From: an uncultured Solirubrobacteraceae bacterium
GTDB lineage: Bacteria > Actinomycetota > Thermoleophilia > Solirubrobacterales > Solirubrobacteraceae
Assembly (NCBI GenBank): GCA_902806175.1
Contig: CADCVQ010000050.1
Coordinates: forward strand, 1 to 64,000
Direction of reading: 5' to 3'
Length of the DNA stretch: 64,000 nt
Positions within the stretch are counted from its first letter, which is position 1, and the number at the start of each line of letters is the position of its first letter. Below are positions 33,310 through 42,705 of this stretch, piece by piece. A model generated the notes under the pieces. The model was given only the letters and a program-made list of their open reading frames with translations, had not been told where the DNA came from and did no database searches. Position numbers and translations under genes: made by a program.

Positions 33310-34944
33310 TCAACCCGCGCCGGCCGCCGCCAGCAGCCCCGGCGCGACCTGCTTCTTGCGGCTCATCACGCCGGGCAGCTCGATCACGCCGTCGGCGACC
33401 GGTTGGTCGAACGCGCGCTCGGCGAGCGTCTCGTTGCCGGTGACGATCAGCCGCGTGTGCTGGGCGAGGATGTCCGTGAGCATGAGCGCGAAGAGGACGT
33501 GCTCGCGGCGCTCGCGGTGCGTCTCGGCCGCCGCTCGAAGCTCGTCGGTGCGGTCGAACACGGCGCGCCCGACGGTCTCGATCTGCGCGACGCTGAGCGT
33601 GCGGCCCCCGTCGAGCTCGTACTCCTTGATGTCGCGCGTGACGAGGTCGGCGGGCGGCACGTCGGCGACGTCGGAGCTCTGCTCGTACATCTCGCGGCCG
33701 AACTCCTGCGCGTCCAAGCGCAGCAGCCACTCGAGGTACGCGGTCGCGGCGTGATCGCGCGCCGTCGTCGTCGGCGAGGTCAGCAGCACCGTGTCGGAGA
33801 CGATCGCGCCGAGCAGCATCGTTGCGGTCGGCGGCGCGGGCTCGGCGCCGGCCTGGCGGAAGCGCTCGATCACGAGCGTCGACGTCGAGCCGACCGGATC
33901 GAAGATCGCCGTCACGGGCAGCGTCGTCTCGATCGACCCGATGTGGTGGTGGTCGAGGATCTCGACGATCTCCGCCTCCTCGATGCCCGGCACGCTCTGG
34001 CCGCGCTCGCCGTGGTCGACGAGCAGCACGCGGCGCGGCTTCGGGTTGACGAGGTCTGACCGCGTGACGAGGCCGATCGGCCGGCCGTCGCCGTCGACGG
34101 CGACGGCGGCGCGGTAGTGGACGTTCTTGATCTCCTCGGAGATGTCGCGCACGAGGTCGTCGCGCGCGACCGTCAACGGATCCTCCTCGGCGAGCGCGCG
34201 GCACGGCTCGGAGAGCGTGATCATCCGCGAGGTGACGTAGGAGTCCAGCGGCGAGACGACGACGCACGTGCCCTGCGCGGCGGCGATCCTGAGGACCTCG
34301 TCGGTCGGCCGGCTGGCGTTGCTGAGCACGAGCAGCGCGATGCCCTTGGCAAGCGCCGCCTCCGTCGCCTTCGGGCGGTCGCCGATGACGACGACGTCGC
34401 CGCGCTGGACCTTGCTCTGCGCCGTGGAGTGCATCGCCTGCACCCAGACGCGGCCCCTGATCTCGACGTCCGCGTCGCCGGAGAGCAGCTCGCCCTCGAG
34501 CACGTCGACGATCGACGAGACGGGCGTCCCCACATCCAGTCGCGACGCCTCGCGCGACTCGCGGATGTAGCGCCGGGCCAGCGCGCGCTCGGTCAGCAGC
34601 CCGGTCAGCAGACCGTCCTCGTCGACGATCGGGACGAGGTCGATCCCCTCGGAGGCCATCAGCAGGCCGACCGTGCGCACGGGGTCGCCGCGCTCGGCGA
34701 CGGGGAAGCTCGTGCGCATGACGTCGCGCACCCGCAGGTAGGCGTGCGGGAGATGGACCGGAACGGGCGCTTGGCTGCGGTCCAGCAGCCACTGCGTCTG
34801 CGCGTTGACGACGCCCAGGCGAACCGGGACGAACTGCGTCGAGCCGTCGTCGAGGCGGTTCTTCAGCTCCGCGTAGCCGATCGCCGCGGCGATCGAGTCC
34901 GTGTCGGGGTTGCGGTGTCCGCAGACGTAGACCCGGCGCGTCAT
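33310..34944 (-). CDS. Manganese-dependent inorganic pyrophosphatase with CBS and DRTGG insert (family II)
   Basis: The 544-residue protein has a DHH phosphoesterase domain split by a regulatory insert. The opening motif GHRNPDTDS (residues 9-17) and DHHHIG (from D331) supply metal ligands; the DHHA2 C-terminal domain ends in PGVMSRKKQVAPGL with the RKKQ substrate motif. Between them lie two CBS motifs (about 70-130 and 265-315) around a DRTGG-like domain (about 170-260). CBS-PPases are activated or inhibited by adenine nucleotides including diadenosine polyphosphates. Its start overlaps the ppc stop as ATGA. Confidence 0.93.
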   Translation of the reverse strand: MTRRVYVCGHRNPDTDSIAAAIGYAELKNRLDDGSTQFVPVRLGVVNAQTQWLLDRSQAPVPVHLPHAYLRVRDVMRTSFPVAERGDPVRTVGLLMASEGIDLVPIVDEDGLLTGLLTERALARRYIRESREASRLDVGTPVSSIVDVLEGELLSGDADVEIRGRVWVQAMHSTAQSKVQRGDVVVIGDRPKATEAALAKGIALLVLSNASRPTDEVLRIAAAQGTCVVVSPLDSYVTSRMITLSEPCRALAEEDPLTVARDDLVRDISEEIKNVHYRAAVAVDGDGRPIGLVTRSDLVNPKPRRVLLVDHGERGQSVPGIEEAEIVEILDHHHIGSIETTLPVTAIFDPVGSTSTLVIERFRQAGAEPAPPTATMLLGAIVSDTVLLTSPTTTARDHAATAYLEWLLRLDAQEFGREMYEQSSDVADVPPADLVTRDIKEYELDGGRTLSVAQIETVGRAVFDRTDELRAAAETHRERREHVLFALMLTDILAQHTRLIVTGNETLAERAFDQPVADGVIELPGVMSRKKQVAPGLLAAAGAG

Positions 34945-37688
34945 CCTGTATTCCGCAGGCCGCCGGCGATGCCGTTGATCGCGAGCAGGCTCGCGCGCAC
35001 GAGGTCGGCGTCGTCGGGATCTCCGCCCGGCGCGCGCAACCGCCGCAGCAGCTCGAGCTGCACGAACGACAGCGGGTCGATGAACGGGTTGCGACGGGCG
35101 ATCGCGCGCTGCAGGATCGGCTCGCGGTCCAGCAGCTGCTGCTCGTCGCGGACGGCGCCGATCTCGCGCACCGTACGGCTGAACTCCGTCTCGATCGCGC
35201 CCCAGATGCGCTCGCGAATCGCGTCGTCGGAGCACAGCTGCGCGTAGCGCCGGGCGATGTCCAGGTCGGCCTTGACGCACGCCATCTCCGCGTTGGAGAT
35301 CAGCGCCGCGAAGTACGGCCAGTCGCGCTCCATCTCGCGCAGAAGCTCGACGCCGTGCTGCTCGCGCGCGGTCTGCAGCGCCGTCCCGAGGCCGAACCAG
35401 GCGGGCAGGACGGCGCGCGACTGCGTCCACGAGAAGACCCAGGGGATCGCGCGGAAGTCCTCGATCCGCGTCGTCGCGTGCCGCTTGGCCGGGCGCGAGC
35501 CCAGCTGCAGGCGCGAGACCTCGCGCACCGGCGTCACGGCATGGAAGAAGTCGGCGAAGTCCGCGTCGCCGTAGACGAGCTCGCGGTAGCCCGCGGTCGA
35601 CACCGCGGCCATCTGCGCGACGACGGCCTCGAAGCGCTGCTGGCGCTCGGGCTGGTCGCTCGCCGTGCGGTCGAGCGTCGTGACGAGCGCGGCGCTCGTC
35701 GTCAGCTCGAGCTCGCGGTGCGCGATCTCGCGCAGCGAGAACTTCGCCGACAGCATCTCGCCCTGCTCGGTGACCTTCAGGCGCCCGGCGACGGTGCCCG
35801 ACGGCTGCGCCCGGACGGCCGTGTAGCTCGGGCCGCCGCCGCGGCCGACGGCGCCGCCGCGGCCGTGGAAGAACTGCCACGCGACGCCGTGCTCGCGAAA
35901 GACCTGCGCCATCTCCAGCTGCGCGCGGTAGACGTGCCAGCCCGACGCGACGTAGCCGACGTCCTTGTTGGAGTCCGAGTAGCCGACCATCACCTCCTGC
36001 TCGCCGGCGGCGTCCAGCGCCGCGCGGTAGACCGGGGTGTCGAGCAGCGCGCGAATCGTCTCGCCCGCGTTCTCCAGCGTGGCACCGGACTCGAACAGCG
36101 GCACGATCCGCAGCTGCGCGTCGCGGCCACCGGCGCGCGCCAGCCCGACCTCCTTCATCAGCAACAGCACCTCGAGCAGGTCCGAGGGGCAGGTCGTGTT
36201 GGAGACGACGTAGGAGTCGACCGTGCCGGGGTGCTCGCCGCGCAGCAGGTCATACAGGGTGCGGAAGGTCTCGATGACCTCGCGCGTGGTGGCGCTGAAG
36301 CCGCTGATGTCCAGCGGTATCAGCGGGCGGCGGTCGGCGATCTCGCGCGCCAGGACGGCCGCGCGATCGGCCTCCGCCAATCCGGCGTAGCCCTCCTGCA
36401 CCCCGAGCTCGTCGAGGATCTCGTCGAGCGCGGCGCGGTGCACGTCGGCGTTCTCGCGGATGTCGAGCAGCGCGAAGTGAAAGCCGAAGACCTCGACCTG
36501 GCGGATCACGTCGCGCAGCGTGTCCTCGGCGACGAACGACGCGTTCTGGCCGCGCAGCGCCTGCTCGGCGGCGCGCAGGTCGACGAGCAGCTCGCCGGGC
36601 TCGCGGTAGCCGCCGTCCCAGCCCTTGCGCGTCGCGCGCAGGCGCGCGGCGAGGAGCTTGAACAGCCGACGGTACGGTTCCTCCGGGCTGCGCTCGACGG
36701 CCGCCTGCGCCACGTCGGGGAAGCGCTGCTCGAGGGTGTCGAGCAGGGCCCGCAGCTGCTCGGGCTCGCCGGCGACGCGCGACGACAGCGTGATCCGGCC
36801 CGCGAGCGCGCGCACCCGCGCTTCGTGATGCTGCAGGCAGGCGTCCTTCATGAGGTCCAGCGCGGCGGAGGTCATCCGCGGCGTGACATTCGGGTTGCCG
36901 TCGCGATCGCCGCCGATCCACGAGCCGAAGCTCAGCAGGGGCGGCACGCGCACCTCGGAGCCCGGATACGCCTCGCGGATCGTCGACTCGAGGTCGCGGT
37001 AGACGTCGGGCACGACCTCGGCGAGCGTCGAGCTGAAGTAGATGAGCCCGGCGCGCACCTCGTCGAGCACCGTCGTCGTCACCGCGCGCAGCTCGTCGGA
37101 GCCCCACATCTCCTGCACGGCGGCAGCGATCTGGCGGCGGATCTGCTCCCGCTTGCCGTGCCCCGGGCGGCGCTCGTCCAGCTCGCGCAGCAGCGCGAAG
37201 ATCCGCGCGAGCTTGCTGACGGTCGTGTAGCGGCGCGCCTCGGTCGGGTGCGCGGTCAGGACGAGGCGCACCTCGGCCGCGCGCAGCGTCTCGTGCAGCT
37301 CCTCGGCCGTCGTGCCGTCGCCGGCAATCTGCGCGACGGCCTCGTGCAGCGACCCGCGACGCGGGCCGGGCTGCGCGTCGAGGTTGCGTATTCGCCGAAC
37401 GCGGTCGAGGTCCTCGGCGAGGTTCATGAGCTGAAACCAGCGCGTGAGCATCCGGATGAGCAGCACGATCTGCGCCAGGTCGAGCTCGGCGACGAGCTGC
37501 GCGAGCTGGTCGGCAGCGCCGGCGTCGCCGCCGCGCGAGCGCTTGCCCAGGTCGATCGCGTCGCGATGCAGCGCGAGCGCCGCGGGACCCTCGACCGCGC
37601 AGATGACCTCGTCCAGGACGCCGCCCAGCAGCGCCTCGTCATCGGCGTAGGTGCGGCCCCCGTGCTCGGCTGTGGCGAGGGCTGTCAT
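34941..37688 (-). CDS. ppc: Phosphoenolpyruvate carboxylase
   Basis: The 915-residue enzyme makes oxaloacetate from PEP and bicarbonate. Catalytic H147 lies in LTAHPTE, the FHGRGGAVGRGGGP loop begins at about 607, and GYSDSNKDVGYVASGW, IPWVFSWTQSR and the C-terminal NTG are intact. Length matches the family. A TACGAT hexamer precedes the ATG by 7 nt. The ATGA overlap with the pyrophosphatase gene suggests joint expression of anaplerosis and PPi removal. Confidence 0.97.
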   Translation of the reverse strand: MTALATAEHGGRTYADDEALLGGVLDEVICAVEGPAALALHRDAIDLGKRSRGGDAGAADQLAQLVAELDLAQIVLLIRMLTRWFQLMNLAEDLDRVRRIRNLDAQPGPRRGSLHEAVAQIAGDGTTAEELHETLRAAEVRLVLTAHPTEARRYTTVSKLARIFALLRELDERRPGHGKREQIRRQIAAAVQEMWGSDELRAVTTTVLDEVRAGLIYFSSTLAEVVPDVYRDLESTIREAYPGSEVRVPPLLSFGSWIGGDRDGNPNVTPRMTSAALDLMKDACLQHHEARVRALAGRITLSSRVAGEPEQLRALLDTLEQRFPDVAQAAVERSPEEPYRRLFKLLAARLRATRKGWDGGYREPGELLVDLRAAEQALRGQNASFVAEDTLRDVIRQVEVFGFHFALLDIRENADVHRAALDEILDELGVQEGYAGLAEADRAAVLAREIADRRPLIPLDISGFSATTREVIETFRTLYDLLRGEHPGTVDSYVVSNTTCPSDLLEVLLLMKEVGLARAGGRDAQLRIVPLFESGATLENAGETIRALLDTPVYRAALDAAGEQEVMVGYSDSNKDVGYVASGWHVYRAQLEMAQVFREHGVAWQFFHGRGGAVGRGGGPSYTAVRAQPSGTVAGRLKVTEQGEMLSAKFSLREIAHRELELTTSAALVTTLDRTASDQPERQQRFEAVVAQMAAVSTAGYRELVYGDADFADFFHAVTPVREVSRLQLGSRPAKRHATTRIEDFRAIPWVFSWTQSRAVLPAWFGLGTALQTAREQHGVELLREMERDWPYFAALISNAEMACVKADLDIARRYAQLCSDDAIRERIWGAIETEFSRTVREIGAVRDEQQLLDREPILQRAIARRNPFIDPLSFVQLELLRRLRAPGGDPDDADLVRASLLAINGIAGGLRNTG

Positions 37689-37695
37689 GGCACCG

Positions 37696-37701
37696 ATCGT
37701 A
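37696..37701 (-). promoter_or_regulatory. -10-like TACGAT before ppc
   Basis: On the minus strand TACGAT is followed by 7 nt and the ppc ATG, with no Shine-Dalgarno. Confidence 0.45.
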
Positions 37702-37865
37702 CTTGGCCGATCGTCGCCGGTCCGTATCCGCGTGTGAACGATCTCACTGGTTGCGTTCGCCGCGACGTATAGGTGCAGGGCGAAGCTTCGTCGGGTTGCG
37801 CCCGCCGGGCTCGCGTCCGCGGCTGTGCGTCGGCGTGGCGCCCCGAAGAACGTCGCGCGCCTGGC

Positions 37866-40160
37866 TCAGGGCGTCGCGGCGGCGACGTAGCCGGTGAGGC
37901 GCGCAGGTTGCAGCGGCGCGTACTCGATCCGTGGAGCCTCGACGCGCAGGCGCAGGTCGCGCACGTTGTCGGGCGGGTGCGGTGCCGCGGGGCCCGCGGT
38001 CTGTAGACGCAGGCTCGCGTCGCCGTCTCGCAGGCGCAGCACGAAGCTCACCTTGCTGCCCTTGTCGCTCACCCGGACCGACCGGCGACTGCCGTCGGGC
38101 AGGGTCAGCGTCACGGTCGACGGCTCTGCGCCGCCGCCGAAGAGCTGCGCCGTGAAGCGCGCCTCGCGCGTGCCAGGAAATCCGCTCTCCAGCGTCAGCC
38201 GAGCATCCGGTCCGGCCCAGCGAAAGGGCGTCGGCCCGGCGTGTTCCTGGTAGGAGAAGCCGTCGCCGAAGCCGAGCGCGACCGGGTAGAGCAGGGCCTG
38301 CGAGAGCTGCGCCCGCTCGGCGGACGTCGTGCTCGCGGCAAGACGGGCGGCTGCCGGGCGCAGGTCGAAGAACTGCAGGCGCCCGTCCGCTGACACGCCT
38401 GAGGCGCCGGGGCCGGCGAGCGCGGCGAGCGCGGCGGCGGTCGCCGCGCCGCCGTCGGCGTAGCCGATGCGGTCGAGATACACGGCGCCGAAGCCGGCGG
38501 CTGCGGCGGCGGTCGCCAGCTGCTCGGGTGGTAGCGCCTGGTGCGCGCCGTGCCAGTCCGACAGGCGGCCGCGGACCGCGCCGTACGTCCAGCGCAGATC
38601 GCTCGTGTGTAGGTAGCCGGTGAACAGGTCGTAGTCACCGAGCGCGTGGATCGGGCCGTTCTCCGGATAGCTCATGTACGGCAGCTGCAAGATCTTCGTG
38701 CCGGCCGCAAAGCGGTCCTGCATCCTGGTCGCGAAGTCGTCCTGCGCCGTCCAGGCGGCGGCGACCGCCGGATAGTCCGGCGCGTCGATCACCGATGTCT
38801 GGTCGTAGACGCCGACGGCTCCGACGAACGCCGCGATCACGCTCAGCAGCCACGCCGGGCGACCGCGCGCGCGCAGCCGGTCGCCGAGCGCAGTCAGCAG
38901 CAGCGCGACCGCGATCAGCGCCGCGAAAGCGATGAACAGCGCGAGCCGGTTCCACGCGCGCAGCTGCGGCGTCAGCCCGTAGGCGATCAGCGCCGAGCCT
39001 CCGCCGATCGTCCCGATCAGGAAGCTCATCAGCGCGACCGTGCCCGCCACCGCGATCCGCGAGCGGCGCAGCGACGCGGTCGCGGACCCGAGTCCGGTCG
39101 TGAGCAGCACGAGCAGCGCCGCGACGAGGCCAAGCGTCGCCACGCTGCCCAGCGATGGGTTGAAGCCCTCCGAGCGCAGCGGCGTCCGCGTGTAGTACGT
39201 CTGCCCGCGTCGGGCCAGGGGTTCGAGCCTGTGGGTGTTGCGCGGGATGACCATGTCCGCGAGCTTGAGTCCGAACAACTCGCTTTCGCCCGGCTGGCGC
39301 GCCGCGACGGAGTCGTTGGCGCCGTGCTTCATCTGAAAGACGATCGCGGGCGAGTTGGCGAGCGCGAAGCTGGCGGCGACGAGCGCGGCGACCGCCGCTC
39401 CCTGCAGCGCGATCGCGCGCGACCGTCGGGCGATTGCCGCGGTCGGGACGACCGTCAGCAGCATGAGCAGCGCGAAGATCGCGTAGTAGCTCGACCCCGC
39501 TCCCACGACGAGGCAGGCGGCGAGAATCAGCAGCATCCGCCGTCGCGGCGCGGCGCGGCCGATCACCGAGCGGCCCGCGGCGACCACCGCGACGAGCCAG
39601 ACGGCGAGCGGGATCTCGTAGTAGGACGTCAGGAACAGATGGTCCTGGCCGCGGATCATGTGGTAGGGCAGGAACGCGAACAGGACGCCGGCGACGAGCG
39701 CCGGTGCGCGCGTCGCGCCGAGGTCGCGCAGGACGGCATACGCGACCACGGCGATGAGCGGGAAGCCCAGCACGAAGAACGCGTTGAAGACGACGACGGG
39801 GTCGCCGAGCACGAGCCCCAGCAGCCGGACGAGCACGTAATGTGCGACGTCGCCGATGGCGAAGTCGTAGTTGGACTGGCCGAAGGGCGCCCCGAGATCG
39901 GGGTTGTTCAAGAACCATCCGTGCTCGAGGACGCCCTTGATGCTGACCAGGTAGTACGAGCTATCACCGGCGGCGTCGAACAGCGGTACGTCGGGGTCCA
40001 TCCTCCACAGCTTGAGGTCGAGGATCGCGACAGCCGTCGCGACGAATGCCGTCGCCAGGACCCAAGCGAGCTCAGACGGGATCCAGGACGGCCGCGAGCG
40101 GGTGCTCGGCTGGGGCACCGGGCGCGCTTGAGCGGCAGCATCGCGACTATCGGCGAGCAC
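37866..40160 (-). CDS. Large polytopic membrane protein, GT-C glycosyltransferase-like
   Basis: The 764-residue protein starts at a GTG. Residues 28-460 contain about 11-12 hydrophobic helices, with a first extracytoplasmic loop rich in aspartate and aromatic residues (DPDVPLFDAAGDSSYYLVSIKG) and later HMIRGQDHLFLTSYYEIP. Residues about 470-764 form a soluble beta-rich domain. This is the outline of YfhO/GT-C-type lipid-sugar transferases that move a sugar from a polyprenyl carrier onto a surface polymer. The family is not certain. It lies downstream of, and in the same direction as, the aminotransferase gene. Confidence 0.65.
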   Translation of the reverse strand: MLADSRDAAAQARPVPQPSTRSRPSWIPSELAWVLATAFVATAVAILDLKLWRMDPDVPLFDAAGDSSYYLVSIKGVLEHGWFLNNPDLGAPFGQSNYDFAIGDVAHYVLVRLLGLVLGDPVVVFNAFFVLGFPLIAVVAYAVLRDLGATRAPALVAGVLFAFLPYHMIRGQDHLFLTSYYEIPLAVWLVAVVAAGRSVIGRAAPRRRMLLILAACLVVGAGSSYYAIFALLMLLTVVPTAAIARRSRAIALQGAAVAALVAASFALANSPAIVFQMKHGANDSVAARQPGESELFGLKLADMVIPRNTHRLEPLARRGQTYYTRTPLRSEGFNPSLGSVATLGLVAALLVLLTTGLGSATASLRRSRIAVAGTVALMSFLIGTIGGGSALIAYGLTPQLRAWNRLALFIAFAALIAVALLLTALGDRLRARGRPAWLLSVIAAFVGAVGVYDQTSVIDAPDYPAVAAAWTAQDDFATRMQDRFAAGTKILQLPYMSYPENGPIHALGDYDLFTGYLHTSDLRWTYGAVRGRLSDWHGAHQALPPEQLATAAAAAGFGAVYLDRIGYADGGAATAAALAALAGPGASGVSADGRLQFFDLRPAAARLAASTTSAERAQLSQALLYPVALGFGDGFSYQEHAGPTPFRWAGPDARLTLESGFPGTREARFTAQLFGGGAEPSTVTLTLPDGSRRSVRVSDKGSKVSFVLRLRDGDASLRLQTAGPAAPHPPDNVRDLRLRVEAPRIEYAPLQPARLTGYVAAATP

Positions 40161-40272
40161 GCGACCTCGCTGACGTGCACAGCTGGGGGGCCGTCGGGTC
40201 AGGACGCCGAGCGACCGTCGGCGGCGCCGCTCGGCGCTGCTGAGGCTGCGCTGGTCCGGATCCTCCCTGCAC
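40147..40272 (-). pseudogene. 41-codon frame resembling the N-terminus of the 178-residue membrane protein (probable gene remnant)
   Basis: It starts at a GTG placed 6 nt after a TACGCT hexamer, exactly like the intact gene at 45875. The peptide begins MQGGSGPAQPQ and runs through Pro-rich sequence to APQL, comparable with MQGAAGAAQPK and VPQL of the intact protein, then enters unrelated sequence and a TAG. It overlaps the start of the large membrane protein by 14 nt, so it could alternatively serve as a short leader peptide. Confidence 0.45.
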
Positions 40273-40303
40273 GGCGCGAGCGTAGCTCAGGCCGCGGCGA
40301 CGC
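40263..40303 (-). repeat. Left copy of a 41/42-bp direct repeat bracketing the glycan cluster
   Basis: This segment matches 45866-45907 at 38 of 42 aligned positions. In both places it reads, on the minus strand, as a terminal GTCGCCGC-x-x-CCTGA, then GCTACGCTCGC containing the TACGCT -10, then GTGCAGGGAG start codons. Confidence 0.75.
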
Positions 40304-40330
40304 AGGCCGGCTCGAGCGCGCCCGCGCGGC

Positions 40331-41512
40331 CTACGCCGACGCGGTCTGGGGCCGCCCGCTGCCGGCTGCCTGGCCTCGCCCGAGGTCCCTCAGGGCGTCG
40401 TACACGTGGGCGGCGACGCGCTGCACCGTCTGCTCGCCCATGCCGACCCAGAGGGGCAGGCGGATGATGCTCGAGCTGACCGTGTCGGTCACGCGCAGGT
40501 TGCTGTCAGCCCGGCCGAAGCGCCGCCCCGCCGGCGAGGAGTGCAACGGCACGTAGTGAAAGACACTGTTCACCCCGCGGCGATCGAGCTCCTCGAGCAG
40601 GGGGTCGCGCAGCTCGGGCCGCGAGACGAGCAGGTAGTACATGTGCGCGTTGTGCCGGCAGTGCGGGGGGACGGTCGGGCGCCTGACGCAGTCCTCGAGC
40701 TCGAGCTCGGCGAATGCCTCGTGGTAGCGCTTCCACAGCCGCAGTCGCGCCGCCGTGATCTCGCGAGCGCTCTCGAGCTGCGCCCAGAGGAACGCCGCGT
40801 TGATCTCGCTCATCAGGAAGGAGGACCCGATGTCCCTCCACGTGTACTTGTCGACTTCGCCGCGCCAGAAGCGGGCGCGATCGGTGCCCTTGTCATGGAC
40901 GACCTGTGCGCGATCCAGATGGCGCTCCTCGTTGACGAGCAGCGCCCCCCCTTCCCCGCTGATCACGTTCTTCGTCTCGTGGAAGCTCACCGCCCCCAGG
41001 TGGCCGAGGGCACCGAGCGGGCGCTCGCGGTAGGTGGCGCCGAGACCTTGTGCAGCGTCCTCGATCACCGCCAGCTCGTGGCGGGAGGCGATCTGCATGA
41101 TGGCGTCCATCTCGCAGCCCACGCCGGCGTAGTGAACGACGACGATCGCCTTCGTGCGCGGCGTGATCGCCGCCTCGATCGCCGTCTCGTCGATGTTGAG
41201 CGTGTCGCTGCGGATGTCGAGGAACACGGGCACGCCGCCGCGCAGCACGACGGCATTGGCCGTCGAGACGAACGTGTAGGAGGGCATGATGACTTCGTCG
41301 CCCGGGCCGATCTCGGAGAGGATCACTGCCATCTCCAGCGCACCGGTGCACGAGTGGGTAAGCAGGGACGCGGCGCACCCGGTCGTCCGCTCCAGCCAGC
41401 CGTTGCACCTCCGCGTGAAGTCGCCGTTTCCGGAGAGGTGGCCGGCCTCGATGGCCTCGCTGACGTAGTGGAACTCACGGCCGGTGACGTACGGCCGGTT
41501 GAAGGGGATCAC
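40331..41512 (-). CDS. wecE: dTDP-4-amino-4,6-dideoxygalactose-type sugar aminotransferase
   Basis: The 393-residue PLP enzyme of the DegT/DnrJ/EryC1 family follows E. coli WecE/RffA closely: IPFNRPYVTGREF at the start, PSYTFVSTANA, VVHYAGVGCEMD, D152 in EDAAQG (pyridine N partner), K181 in SFHETKN (Schiff base), and WRDIGSSFLMSE. It should aminate dTDP-4-keto-6-deoxyglucose to dTDP-Fuc4N for a surface glycan. I place the start at the GTG 41512, where WecE homologues begin; an ATG 12 codons upstream overlapping the small transporter gene is the alternative. Confidence 0.88.
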   Translation of the reverse strand: MIPFNRPYVTGREFHYVSEAIEAGHLSGNGDFTRRCNGWLERTTGCAASLLTHSCTGALEMAVILSEIGPGDEVIMPSYTFVSTANAVVLRGGVPVFLDIRSDTLNIDETAIEAAITPRTKAIVVVHYAGVGCEMDAIMQIASRHELAVIEDAAQGLGATYRERPLGALGHLGAVSFHETKNVISGEGGALLVNEERHLDRAQVVHDKGTDRARFWRGEVDKYTWRDIGSSFLMSEINAAFLWAQLESAREITAARLRLWKRYHEAFAELELEDCVRRPTVPPHCRHNAHMYYLLVSRPELRDPLLEELDRRGVNSVFHYVPLHSSPAGRRFGRADSNLRVTDTVSSSIIRLPLWVGMGEQTVQRVAAHVYDALRDLGRGQAAGSGRPQTASA

Positions 41513-41516
41513 GCGC

Positions 41517-41885
41517 TCAGCTCTGGCTGCCGATGGCGATGCCGGCAACGATCAGGACGACGCCGATGACCTTCAACGTCGTGACCGACTCGTTGAAGAA
41601 CCAGCCGCTGAGCAACAGGACGAACACGAACGACAGAGCCATGAACGGGTAGGCATCGCTGAGGTCGAACTGCGTCAGCGCCGCGCCGTACGTCAGCGAG
41701 GCGGCCAATGTCGCGACGATCACGCTCACCATCCACGGGTTGACGGCGAGGCGCGCCACGTACTCGACGCGCTCGGAGTTCCCGATCGGGATGGGCCCGG
41801 CCTCGTCGATCCTCCACTTGAAGATCAGCTGCCCGTAGACCGTCAGGACGACGGTGCTCAGGACGTAGACGTGGCCGGCTTGCAT
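41517..41885 (-). CDS. Small four-helix EamA/EmrE-like transporter (polyprenyl-phosphate-sugar flippase-like)
   Basis: The 122-residue protein has four hydrophobic segments (about 5-20, 48-68, 77-95 and 100-117), the size and spacing of small DMT-superfamily proteins such as ArnE/ArnF and GtrA-like flippases. The C-terminal half (DLSDAYPFMALSFVFVLLLSGWFFNE) matches the second half of an EamA unit. Directly upstream of wecE with 4 nt between stop and GTG. A role in flipping an undecaprenyl-phosphate-linked sugar is inferred from context. Confidence 0.75.
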   Translation of the reverse strand: MQAGHVYVLSTVVLTVYGQLIFKWRIDEAGPIPIGNSERVEYVARLAVNPWMVSVIVATLAASLTYGAALTQFDLSDAYPFMALSFVFVLLLSGWFFNESVTTLKVIGVVLIVAGIAIGSQS

Positions 41886-42075
41886 CGCTCGGCTGGCGAT
41901 GCTAGCAGTGGCCGATCCAGCCTGGCGGCGCGAGCCGCGCAGGGCGGAGCCTGTGCGACCAGGGCTCAGAGCGGTGGCGGCTTCGGCAAGCGGAGGCTCT
42001 GCGGCCGCAACCGACTGGGCTACTGCGTTGTTCGCGATGCGGCCGCGGGCGATCGCCGGGCTCAGCCGCGATCTC

Positions 42076-42081
42076 TATGTT
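42076..42081 (+). promoter_or_regulatory. -10-like TATGTT before the first cluster methyltransferase
   Basis: TATGTT ends 6 nt before the ATG at 42088. Confidence 0.4.
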
Positions 42082-42087
42082 GTGGTC

Positions 42088-42705
42088 ATGGACGAGAACG
42101 CGTTCTTCGCCTTGTCGAGCAACTACTACGAGAAGACCCTCGACGAGCATGGCCCGTCCGCACGAGGCGTGGACTACAACTCGCCGGAGGCGCACGAGCT
42201 GCGCTTCGAGCAGCTCGCGAAGCTCTTGGACACGTCGGGGCCGTTCTCGCTCGTCGACTACGGCTGCGGCCACGGCGCGCTCGCCCACTACCTGGCCGAC
42301 CAGGGCCTGGACTTCACGTACGTGGGCTTCGACGTCTACGAGCGGATGATCGACCTCGCCAGGCAGAACGGCCGCCCCGGTTGGGAGTACACCTCCGACG
42401 AGTCGGCGCTCCGACCCGCCGACTACACGATCGCCAGTGGCCTCTTCAACCTGAAGTTCGACGTCGATGACGCGACCTGGACGGGCTACGTGCTCGACAC
42501 CCTGGCAAAGATCGATGCGCTGAGCACGCGCGGCTTTGCCTTCAACATCCTTACGAAGTACTCCGATCCTCCGAGGATGCGGGCCGATTTGCACTACGCC
42601 GACCCTTCCTTCTACTTCGATTACTGCAAGCTGCGGTTCGCGCGCGACGTTGCCCTGCTGCACGACTACGGCGCCTATGAGTTCACCGTTCTCGTCCAGA
42701 AGTGA
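42088..42705 (+). CDS. SAM-dependent methyltransferase
   Basis: The 205-residue class I methyltransferase has the SAM loop VDYGCGHGALAHYL (about residues 54-67), acidic motif II in YVGFDVYERMI and a later strand GFAFNILTKY. The C-terminal YDYGAYEFTVLVQK-type end is complete. It probably methylates a sugar or lipid intermediate in the glycan cluster. Its 3' end overlaps the wbqC-like gene by 29 nt. Confidence 0.85.
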   Translation: MDENAFFALSSNYYEKTLDEHGPSARGVDYNSPEAHELRFEQLAKLLDTSGPFSLVDYGCGHGALAHYLADQGLDFTYVGFDVYERMIDLARQNGRPGWEYTSDESALRPADYTIASGLFNLKFDVDDATWTGYVLDTLAKIDALSTRGFAFNILTKYSDPPRMRADLHYADPSFYFDYCKLRFARDVALLHDYGAYEFTVLVQK

